In this document: positions 1 through 5,006 of the stretch, in pieces
Layout of the letters: the number at the start of each line of letters is the position of its first letter
Numbering within the stretch: position 1 is the first letter of the stretch
From: Lachnospiraceae bacterium
GTDB lineage: Bacteria > Bacillota > Clostridia > Lachnospirales > Lachnospiraceae
Reading direction: 5' to 3'
Length of the DNA: 5,006 bases
NCBI GenBank assembly: GCA_020860745.1
Contig: JAJBTR010000332.1
Span: 1-5,006, forward strand
Program-made: the position numbers and the translations under genes
Notes under the pieces: model-generated
Database searches by the model: none
Seen by the model: the letters and a program-made list of their open reading frames with translations, nothing else
Told to the model about the DNA's origin: nothing

Positions 1-237
1 GATATCCCTGTCCGCTATTTCAGAATATGGATGTTCCCCTCCAAAATAAATGCGGTTAAGATCTGTCAGTGATAGAAATTTCCCTTCAAAATCAAAAACT
101 GTGATAAATGCATTATGAATTCCGAAATAGGTTTTCAAATTATTCAGCAAAACTGTGTTAAATATTTCAGTTGCGGAAACCATGGTTTCCATCATCCGAA
201 ACGCAAAAGCGCTCTGATCATTTTCGTCAAACTGCAT
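1..237 (-). CDS. N-terminal part of an unidentified protein, possibly a LuxR-type sensory regulator (cut by window edge)
   Basis: The reading frame is open for 79 codons from an ATG at 237 to the window edge and starts MQFDENDQSAFAFRMMETM. A purine-rich ribosome site (AGGGGGCGG) lies just before the ATG. An in-frame ATG at 264 overlaps the -10 box of the upstream promoter and has no ribosome site, so 237 is the better start. There is no signal peptide or membrane segment. Residues 26-79 (a helix, then YFGIHNAFITVFDFEGKFLS, then IYFGGEHPY..IADRD) resemble the GAF/PAS-like sensory half of clostridial LuxR-type regulators, where a similar 'FG...F..FD..G' pattern is followed by a 'Y...D' stretch. 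No DNA-binding domain is visible because it would lie outside the window. The regulator role is an inference from this weak pattern and from its place beside a catabolic unit. That the frame is a real gene is fairly safe; its function is not. Confidence 0.6.
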   Translation of the reverse strand, partial: MQFDENDQSAFAFRMMETMVSATEIFNTVLLNNLKTYFGIHNAFITVFDFEGKFLSLTDLNRIYFGGEHPYSEIADRDI

Positions 238-243
238 TTTTCC

Positions 244-291
244 GCCCCCTATCCTGTTCTTCATTATAGCATGTTTCATAGTACTTATAAA
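244..291 (-). promoter_or_regulatory. Extended -10 promoter and ribosome site of the left-edge gene
   Basis: On the minus strand a perfect TATAAT lies at 268-263, preceded by TG one base upstream (TGCTATAAT), which makes an extended -10 box. A partial -35 box, TTTATA (four of six consensus bases), lies at 291-286 with a 17-base spacer. Transcription would start near 256, giving a leader of only about 20 bases that carries the AGGGGGCGG ribosome site. The left-edge gene can therefore be transcribed independently of the unit upstream of it. Confidence 0.6.
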
Positions 292-324
292 TAGCTTTCA
301 GAAATCCTTCCATTTTTCCTTATA

Positions 325-372
325 ACCTGCTATAAGCGCCACTTGCAAAGGCAAATGACGCTTTTAACAGGT
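325..372 (-). terminator. Long hairpin after the membrane-protein gene, probable transcript end
   Basis: Two 22-base arms (325-346 and 351-372) enclose a 4-base loop. On the minus-strand RNA, 18 pairs are Watson-Crick, three are G-U and one is an A-A mismatch. On the plus strand the three G-U positions become A-C clashes, so the structure fits minus-strand RNA. It begins 13 bases after the membrane-protein stop codon and lies ahead of the next gene's promoter, which is where a terminator is expected. It has no U-tract after the stem (TATAAGGAAAAATGG follows), so it may act instead as a 3'-end stabiliser or processing site, or need Rho. Confidence 0.5.
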
Positions 373-385
373 ACTTTTATTTTAA

Positions 386-919
386 TCAGAAGTCTGTTTC
401 CGGAATTTCAGTTGTTTTTTTTACCGACCATCTCCATCTTCCATCCTCTGCGATAAAGTTCATGCCCTCATTACAGAGAAGTCCGAGACTTACTCCAAGA
501 CACAAGGTGATCATAACGCCAACAATATGCTCGCCGCCCTGAGAAAAGCAAGCCGAAATTCCTCCAAACATTGCTGGTACTTTGTTGATCTTTGTATTGT
601 CTTTGAATATCATCATCAAACAGCAGGTAACGGTAAAAATTCCACAGGAAAGTGCATTGGAACCGGCAGCACCTGTTATAGACAGGGCAGATGCACCAGC
701 CAGCATGATTAATCCCCATACCACACCTATACAGCTGCTGATCATCTGAGAAAAATAATCTTTTCTTGCTGCACCTCCGTTAAAGAAAATCGGAAGTGCT
801 ATAAATGTGATCCAGATAAACCCGTACTGCCCAAGCGGACTAAGCATATATAACAATACATAAATTCCGGTCCAGACGCCAATCCAAATGGACCAGTTAA
901 TTTTTCCTCTTACTGTCAT
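386..919 (-). CDS. DUF1097-type small integral membrane protein
   Basis: This 177-residue protein is almost entirely hydrophobic. About five to six membrane segments are visible, roughly at residues 9-28, 33-50, 59-81, 86-105, 112-128 and 132-150, followed by a polar C-terminal tail of about 25 residues. The pattern of short glycine-rich helices, a WITFIALPIFFNGGA stretch near 36-50, and overall length fits the DUF1097 family (E. coli YcdZ is a member), which has no established biochemical role. The ATG at 919 follows GAAGAGGAG, about ten bases upstream. The gene is 99 bases downstream of the glycyl radical enzyme on the same strand, with a hairpin between them and no clear separate promoter, so it is probably the last gene of that transcript, perhaps expressed at a lower level. 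A role in moving substrate or product of the enzyme is inferred from position only. Family assignment is by recall of the pattern, not by search. Confidence 0.8.
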   Translation of the reverse strand: MTVRGKINWSIWIGVWTGIYVLLYMLSPLGQYGFIWITFIALPIFFNGGAARKDYFSQMISSCIGVVWGLIMLAGASALSITGAAGSNALSCGIFTVTCCLMMIFKDNTKINKVPAMFGGISACFSQGGEHIVGVMITLCLGVSLGLLCNEGMNFIAEDGRWRWSVKKTTEIPETDF

Positions 920-954
920 GCTATTTTCTCTCCTCTTCTTGAAAATTTGATCAT

Positions 955-987
955 TCTGCCGGCGGAGATAACTTTTCCGCCGGCAAA
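955..987 (-). promoter_or_regulatory. GC-rich intercistronic hairpin between GRE and membrane-protein genes
   Basis: A perfect 10-base inverted repeat (957-966 and 976-985; core GCCGGCGGA/TCCGCCGGC) encloses a 9-base loop. It extends to 12 pairs with one G-U on the minus-strand RNA. The T-run on the minus strand comes only about eight bases after the stem (ATGATCAAATTTTC), so this is not a classic intrinsic terminator for that direction. It may be a partial terminator or an mRNA-stabilising structure that raises GRE messenger relative to the membrane-protein message. It is the most GC-rich short stretch in an otherwise AT-rich spacer. Confidence 0.55.
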
Positions 988-1018
988 TCTATATATTTTT
1001 CGGAAAATATACCAACAA

Positions 1019-3514
1019 TTAAACCTGATGCACAGTTCTCCTCATAATCTGATTCTGCAGATTTCTGTCCAACTCAACAAAGTATGCGCTATATCCGGTC
1101 ACACGGACAATCAGTGTCGGATAATTTTCCGGGTTTTCCTGTGCGTCCTCCAGAACCTCTTTGTCCATAATGTTGAACTGAAGCTGGCCTACGCCCTCGT
1201 CGAACGCTGCGCGGATCATATCAATGGTACGTGCCCTGCCGTCCGGAGTCTCCAGAATCTCTCTGGTGATGTACATATTTGTAATGGTTCCGTGAAACTT
1301 CTCATGGGACTGACGTCCTACAGATTTCAGAGATGCCGTCGGACCATTCACATCTGCTCCCGGATAAGGGGAACAGGAATCACCAAGGGCTTCCATTGCT
1401 TTGCGTCCGCTGGGAAGAGCCCCCACAACACTTCCATGAGGTACACATCCGGACTGTGGTACTAAAGCAAGACCTCTCTGATGACGGATTGCTGCCGTCT
1501 CCTGATCCGGATCATATTTTGCCAGTACACCAGGATATTTGAGAACCTCATCTGCGATCCATTCCATGGCATGTTTTCCCACCAGATCGACACTGAGATC
1601 ATCATTTCCATATTTCGGAGCATTTTTACATAACTGATAAATATCATCATATCCTTCAAAATTGGCTTCCAGGGCATCTCTTAGTTCGGCCATGGTGATA
1701 ACTTTGTCATCAAAAACAAGTTTCTTTACTGCAGCCAGTGAATCGATCATATCCGGAACACCAACTCCTACATATCCGGGGTAAGAAGTGGAATATCCGC
1801 CGCCGCTGAAATACGGAAGGCCTCTCTCAAGACCGGAATTCGCAAGTGCTGACTGGACCAGAAGAGGATATTCCTGATATGCATTCATCAAATGCTGATC
1901 AGCAATATAAATCAGATCAATCTGTTCTTTAATATGAGCTAATACAGCACTTTCAAATTCTTCGTAATTTTTAAACTTCGTACAGTCACCGGTATCCTTG
2001 CTCAGCTGTTCACCACAGCGCCCCATTGCAACACCTTTACGCTTTTTGCCGCCGGTAAATGCCATGTCTACCGCCATTGCCAGATTAATATACTGACCAG
2101 GACCCCAGGTATAATGTCCGGTCTTCCCGATTTCCTCACATCCGGTAGCGATCCATTCATTTGCGTCCTCATCATTCCACCCGTAGCGTTTCATTGCTAC
2201 AATGGCTGTGTCATCATTGAATACAGACGGATATCCCATACCTGCCTCGATCAGATCCAGAATCTTGTTCAGCCACTTATCAGAAGAATTCTTATTTACA
2301 CGGCAACACATAGAAGGCTGTAAGCAGTGAGCATCAATAAATGCATCAACCAACAGGTCAGACATGTCATTTACCATGTCATTACCGTACCTGTCAACAC
2401 CTCCGGTAATCACATTCTGCATAACTGCCGTACCCTGAAAGAACTTAGATGTGGCTGCATCTGTAAAAAACAAGGTATTATTTGTCTTGATATAAAAACA
2501 CTCGATCAGTTCCATGGCCTGTTCTCTTGTGAGAGTGCCTGCTGCTACTTCACGTTCATAATAAGGCTGGAGAATCTGATCCATACGACCGAAGCCCAGC
2601 AGAAGACCTGTACCATCATTCTGAAGTACATTAAAGCAAAACCAGTAACTCTGTAAAACCTCATGAAATGTACGTGCCGGATTCATGGGAACATTATCAC
2701 AGATGTCTGCCAGATGAAGCAACTCCTCTTTTCTCTCCGGTTTCTGCTCAGACAGTTTCCTCAGATAAGACGCCCATCTGTGCGCAGAATCGTCAATAGG
2801 TTGGAGGATTTCAACGTCCGCCCGCCAGAACATGAATTTTTCCAGCTGTGTGGGATCATTCGCATCATATTCTTCAATTTTCTTTAAAGCGATTTCCTTA
2901 TAGAAGTTGGTTCCTTTTTCAAAAATTTCCGGCCATTTCTGGGTCATATGGGAACCGTAGCAGTTTACCGGAAAACCTGGAGCAGAAAATCCTGTACCGA
3001 CGATTTTGTCATAAATTTCCTTTGGAAGCTCTCCTCTCCATTTTGCCCACGCTGTTTTATCTTTCCAGAAAGGATAAATCTCATTTTCAAACTCCGCAAT
3101 CTCATCATCAGTAGCGTAGAACTTGTTGTCTTCTCTTGTCTCAAGGGCTTTTAGTCCGCCCTCTTCCGCAACCCATGTTGTATCAATTTCCGGCTGAAAA
3201 GCATGTGCAAAAGGCTTTTCAGTTGCTAAACCGACAATTAATTCACCATCAGTGTAGGTAAGCTTCATGGTTGTCATAGTCTCTTTGATCGCCAAGGCTC
3301 TTTTCATAAATTTATCAAGCTCTGCATGATCTCTGTAAATTTTTGTGTAGCAGCGGGCTCTGTGCAGATCCACACCTGCTTTTTTAGAACGGAGATCCGC
3401 ATTTAAGAAGCGGACTCTTTCTGTACACCCGTTCTCAGCCGTTTTGCCGTAATAAGTGGGATCATTTTTGATTTTTACCTGAATGTCCTGACTCAGATGA
3501 CGCATGTTACTCAT
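1019..3514 (-). CDS. Glycyl radical enzyme of the PFL2-like (dehydratase/decarboxylase/lyase) superfamily, substrate unassigned
   Basis: This 831-residue cytoplasmic enzyme has the full PFL-like barrel (about residues 10-700) and the C-terminal glycyl radical domain. The radical site is Gly807 in RVTGYSAYF. The thiyl residue is Cys459 in ATGCEEIGKTG, with Glu461 in the C-x-E position used as general base by non-PFL members. Other family landmarks are RTFHEVLQSYW (281-291), LGFGRMDQILQPYYE (306-320), QPS (399-401), GYPS (427-430), DSLAAVKKLVF (591-601) and APKYGNDDL (632-640). A single Cys, not PFL's Cys-Cys pair, excludes pyruvate formate-lyase. By remembered alignment to glycerol dehydratase, a His at the first substrate position is kept (His189 in GSHM), but its His281/Ser282 and Asp447 equivalents appear lost. 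The essential HPAD Glu near residue 637 has no counterpart. The ATG at 3514 follows AGGAGG at ideal spacing. The activase gene directly upstream must supply the radical. Enzyme class is secure; the reaction is not assigned. Confidence 0.95.
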   Translation of the reverse strand: MSNMRHLSQDIQVKIKNDPTYYGKTAENGCTERVRFLNADLRSKKAGVDLHRARCYTKIYRDHAELDKFMKRALAIKETMTTMKLTYTDGELIVGLATEKPFAHAFQPEIDTTWVAEEGGLKALETREDNKFYATDDEIAEFENEIYPFWKDKTAWAKWRGELPKEIYDKIVGTGFSAPGFPVNCYGSHMTQKWPEIFEKGTNFYKEIALKKIEEYDANDPTQLEKFMFWRADVEILQPIDDSAHRWASYLRKLSEQKPERKEELLHLADICDNVPMNPARTFHEVLQSYWFCFNVLQNDGTGLLLGFGRMDQILQPYYEREVAAGTLTREQAMELIECFYIKTNNTLFFTDAATSKFFQGTAVMQNVITGGVDRYGNDMVNDMSDLLVDAFIDAHCLQPSMCCRVNKNSSDKWLNKILDLIEAGMGYPSVFNDDTAIVAMKRYGWNDEDANEWIATGCEEIGKTGHYTWGPGQYINLAMAVDMAFTGGKKRKGVAMGRCGEQLSKDTGDCTKFKNYEEFESAVLAHIKEQIDLIYIADQHLMNAYQEYPLLVQSALANSGLERGLPYFSGGGYSTSYPGYVGVGVPDMIDSLAAVKKLVFDDKVITMAELRDALEANFEGYDDIYQLCKNAPKYGNDDLSVDLVGKHAMEWIADEVLKYPGVLAKYDPDQETAAIRHQRGLALVPQSGCVPHGSVVGALPSGRKAMEALGDSCSPYPGADVNGPTASLKSVGRQSHEKFHGTITNMYITREILETPDGRARTIDMIRAAFDEGVGQLQFNIMDKEVLEDAQENPENYPTLIVRVTGYSAYFVELDRNLQNQIMRRTVHQV

Positions 3515-3520
3515 TTTGTT

Positions 3521-3527
3521 TCCTCCT
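3521..3527 (-). promoter_or_regulatory. Strong ribosome binding site of the GRE gene
   Basis: AGGAGGA lies six bases before the ATG at 3514, a near-perfect anti-16S match and the strongest ribosome site in the window. It selects this ATG over a second in-frame ATG three codons later and fits high-level production of the enzyme relative to its activase. Confidence 0.8.
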
Positions 3528-3556
3528 GTATCTTTTTAATTTTTTTAGAATACCTC

Positions 3557-3631
3557 TTAAAGTCCTCCAATGTTGCACTTCACGCCACATTCTTCGATCC
3601 AGCGATACTGGTCTGCCAGATCACTTTTTTT
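3557..3631 (-). other. Out-of-frame C-terminal tail of the activase beyond a seven-A run
   Basis: The activase reads CTG GAA AAA AAG TGA and stops. If one base of the seven-A run (3631-3625) is removed, the frame continues for 22 more codons to a TAA at 3559-3557. The added residues begin SDLADQYR and end WIEECGVKCNIGGL. An amphipathic helix followed by a short strand ending in I-G-G is the usual C-terminus of glycyl radical activases, and the restored protein would be about 311 residues, a typical length. The tail also fills the otherwise empty spacer up to 42 bases before the GRE start. The coding character of the tail is seen directly; the family match is from recall. Confidence 0.75.
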
Positions 3632-4493
3632 CCAGTATGGACACTCCGTGAAGTTCATAAAGATAATTGCCTGGTACTCTGTTGTATTTTTCCTCCCCCA
3701 GATTGTGATAAGGAAGAATCTCGATCCGGTCAACTACCTTCAGTGATTTTACAAATTCTGCTGTCTTTCGGATATTTTCTTCTGAATCATTCTTATTCGG
3801 GATGATCGGAATCCGTATGACAAGATGCTGACTGTTCCTGTCAAGCAATTCGGCCGCCATCCGGATATTTCGCAGAATCGGCTCATTCGTAATTCCTGTG
3901 AGTTCTTTATGTATTTCCGGATCCATATGTTTAATATCTGTAAAAATATGATCCGTTACTTCGTATACCTTTCTGGCATTTTCCATGGTAGCATAAGAGG
4001 AAGATTCCAACGCCGTATTGATGCCCTCCGCATGGGAAGCTTCCATCAGCTCTCTGACAAAATCCGCCTGAAGCATGGGCTCTCCTCCTCCCACGGTCAA
4101 ACCGCCTCCTGATTTCCGGTCAAAATAGGTTTTGTCCTTTCTAACCTCATCCATCAACTCGGGAACAGTATAGTCTTTTCCGCAGACCTTTCTGGCATGG
4201 GAGATTCTGCAGACCTTTGCACATTTCATACAGTTGGTACATCTTTCCCTGTGCCACTCGATTCCACATTCACCCACTGTGATTGCCCCACTTTCACATA
4301 CAGCCACGCATCTTCCGCATCCATAGCACAATCGAGGGGTAAACATGATATTTTTTTGTTTTTCCAGCCCTTCCGGATTGGAACACCATTTGCACTGGAG
4401 GGGACAGCCTTTCATAAATACCAGAGTCCGAATCCCCGGACCGTCATGAATGGAATATCTCTGTATGTCAAATACCGTTCCTGTCATGCCCAA
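3621..4493 (-). CDS. Glycyl radical enzyme activating enzyme (radical SAM), apparently frameshifted at its 3' end
   Basis: The 290-residue product would use S-adenosylmethionine and a 4Fe-4S cluster to abstract hydrogen from Gly807 of the neighbouring enzyme. The radical-SAM cluster motif is C30-x3-C34-x2-C37 (CPLQCKWC). It follows the family's IQRYSIHDGPGIRT opening. Two ferredoxin-type cluster motifs follow, C56/C59/C62/C66 and C85/C88/C91/C95. The SAM-binding glycine motif is GGGEP at 135-139, and LPYHNLGEEKY lies near the end. The inserted bis-4Fe-4S domain is normal for activases of non-PFL GREs and absent from PflA. The start is TTG at 4493, with GGGAGGG about eight bases upstream. The ATG two codons later (4487) would be about 14 bases from it and is less likely. 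The C-terminus is about 20 residues short because the frame breaks at a seven-A run. The gene is first in the unit and 106 bases before the GRE start. Confidence 0.93.
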   Translation of the reverse strand: MGMTGTVFDIQRYSIHDGPGIRTLVFMKGCPLQCKWCSNPEGLEKQKNIMFTPRLCYGCGRCVAVCESGAITVGECGIEWHRERCTNCMKCAKVCRISHARKVCGKDYTVPELMDEVRKDKTYFDRKSGGGLTVGGGEPMLQADFVRELMEASHAEGINTALESSSYATMENARKVYEVTDHIFTDIKHMDPEIHKELTGITNEPILRNIRMAAELLDRNSQHLVIRIPIIPNKNDSEENIRKTAEFVKSLKVVDRIEILPYHNLGEEKYNRVPGNYLYELHGVSILEKK

Positions 4494-4548
4494 ACTGTTC
4501 CCCTCCCTTTTCTGCTGTTTTTTATCTCTCTTTCTGTCTATTATTATA
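4494..4548 (-). promoter_or_regulatory. Promoter and leader of the activase-GRE-DUF1097 unit
   Basis: On the minus strand a perfect TATAAT lies at 4548-4543. No good -35 box is present at 16-18 bases: the hexamer at 17 bases is ATTTTA, two of six matches. Transcription would start near 4536, giving a leader of about 43 bases that contains only a purine-rich ribosome site (GGGAGGG, 4507-4501) and no obvious riboswitch. A consensus -10 with no -35 is the usual look of an activator-dependent promoter. Confidence 0.55.
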
Positions 4549-4593
4549 TCTATGGAAAACGCATATAAAATCCACCATGTTTCTTATTTTTTC

Positions 4594-4609
4594 TAGTAAT
4601 TATTTACTA
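4594..4609. promoter_or_regulatory. Candidate operator TAGTAA-N4-TTACTA
   Basis: Two perfect 6-base inverted arms separated by TTAT are centred about 65 bases upstream of the predicted start of the activase-GRE transcript. That is a position where activators commonly bind. The surrounding DNA is very AT-rich, so a chance palindrome of this size is quite possible. It is listed because the adjoining promoter lacks a -35 box. Confidence 0.3.
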
Positions 4610-4618
4610 TTTTTCCAC

Positions 4619-4664
4619 AAAAAAAGAACGCTTTTTGTCATTCTTACTTTCAGCGCTCTTTTTT
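4619..4664 (-). terminator. Intrinsic terminator of the right-edge gene
   Basis: The arms 4664-4652 and 4632-4620 pair over 13 bases on the minus-strand RNA (AAAAAAGAGCGCT with AGCGTTCTTTTTT), with one G-U pair and a 19-base loop. The stem runs into a seven-T stretch ending at 4619. It starts 10 bases after the stop codon of the right-edge gene. The symmetric A and T runs could let it work in both directions, though one pair becomes an A-C clash on the plus strand. It separates the right-edge gene from the activase-GRE unit. Confidence 0.8.
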
Positions 4665-4674
4665 GTAGTGTTTT

Positions 4675-5006
4675 CTATTGCAATAATTCCATTCTACACA
4701 ATTTCAGCAGTTCTTCTTCCTCTTGGACTCCCTTGTAGATCTTCTTCCCAATCTGAAAGGACGGCGTTGTATGAATCATATTCAGGTCTGCATAGCAACG
4801 GTCCCGCTTTCTCTTTTCGTTGGCTTCTGGATCGTCGAGCATTTCCAACAAAGGAATCCGGATTCCCATCTGATTCAGAAGCTCACGCAGCACTTCATCG
4901 GACCCGATATCTTTTAATTCCACCTGATACAACGGATAAATCCTGTCATCATATTCGGGCACAACGTCCGGAACATGACATGCCAGATAAGCCCGCAGCG
5001 TAATAG
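4675..5006 (-). CDS. C-terminal part of a thioredoxin/DsbA-fold-like protein (cut by window edge)
   Basis: The frame is open from the window edge to a TAG at 4677-4675, giving at least 110 residues. A GTG at 4962 is in frame, but coding continues upstream of it, so it is probably internal and the true start lies outside. The C-terminal half has a helix (SDEVLRELLNQMGI), then DDPEANEKRKRDRCYADLNM, then HTTPSFQIGKKIYKGVQ and a final helix. The Thr-Pro before a strand, followed by 'xIGKKIYKG', resembles the cis-Pro region and last strands of DsbA-like proteins (TPTFFINGK...G). Any CxxC active site would be upstream and cannot be seen. It is a separate transcription unit because a terminator follows it at once. 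The fold assignment is tentative; that the frame is coding is well supported by the terminator and protein-like composition. Confidence 0.6.
   Translation of the reverse strand, partial: ITLRAYLACHVPDVVPEYDDRIYPLYQVELKDIGSDEVLRELLNQMGIRIPLLEMLDDPEANEKRKRDRCYADLNMIHTTPSFQIGKKIYKGVQEEEELLKLCRMELLQ

Noticed and set aside
238..385. CRISPR, tRNA, attachment site or insertion-sequence end in the spacer
   Set aside because: Only one inverted repeat and a promoter are seen. There are no direct repeats, cloverleaf or transposase remnants here or elsewhere in the window.
947..1465. 172-residue plus-strand frame overlapping the 3' end of the GRE gene
   Set aside because: It is antisense to a certain gene, runs through the intercistronic hairpin, and shows no protein family pattern.
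1019..3514. Assignment as pyruvate formate-lyase, choline lyase CutC or 4-hydroxyphenylacetate decarboxylase
   Set aside because: There is no Cys-Cys pair for PFL, no GCVEP loop or microcompartment genes for CutC, and no HPAD small subunit or Glu637 equivalent in the sequence.
3622..3631. Programmed -1 ribosomal frameshift at A AAA AAG in the activase
   Set aside because: The -1 frame gives VIWQTSIAGSKNVA then a stop, unlike any activase end. The plausible tail needs the +1 direction or one fewer A.
4197..4568. Plus-strand 123-residue frame opposite the activase N-terminus and promoter
   Set aside because: It is a shadow of the activase, which has unmistakable cluster motifs on the other strand, and it would run over the minus-strand promoter.
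4635..5003. Plus-strand frame with a hydrophobic start resembling a signal peptide
   Set aside because: The hydrophobic run comes from the T-rich terminator arm, there is no ribosome site, and the rest is antisense to the DsbA-like frame and of unlikely composition.

Overview
The window looks like an anaerobic, low-to-mid GC Firmicute, most likely a gut-type Clostridia/Lachnospiraceae. The grounds are the oxygen-sensitive radical chemistry, AGGAGG-type ribosome sites, AT-rich intergenic DNA and TATAAT promoters. All supported genes lie on the minus strand, so the biological reading order runs from high to low coordinates.

At the right edge (5006-4675) is the 3' part of a gene with a thioredoxin/DsbA-like C-terminal pattern, closed by a good intrinsic terminator (4664-4619). 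A promoter follows, with a perfect TATAAT (4548-4543), no recognisable -35 box, and a TAGTAA-N4-TTACTA palindrome upstream. It would drive a three-gene unit: a radical-SAM glycyl-radical-enzyme activase (4493-3621), an 831-residue glycyl radical enzyme (GRE; 3514-1019) and a small DUF1097-type membrane protein (919-386). A GC-rich hairpin separates the GRE from the membrane protein, and a long hairpin (372-325) closes the unit. Beyond it an extended -10 promoter leads into the first 79 codons of another gene (237-1, cut by the window edge). Its weak resemblance to the sensory half of clostridial LuxR-type regulators makes it a candidate controller of the unit.

The activase installs a radical on Gly807 of the GRE. 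The radical passes to Cys459, which attacks a small organic substrate. The substrate cannot be assigned. The active-site loop reads GCEEIGKTG rather than the GCVEP of diol and choline enzymes. The His/Ser and Asp positions of glycerol/propanediol dehydratase appear replaced. The window has no HpdC-like small subunit and no microcompartment genes. The membrane protein may move the substrate or product, which is only a guess from position.

The most concrete anomaly is in the activase. Its last codons run through seven A's straight into a stop. Removing one A opens a 22-codon tail ending WIEECGVKCNIGGL, which resembles the usual end of this family. The gene is therefore frameshifted, mis-sequenced in the homopolymer, or rescued by slippage.
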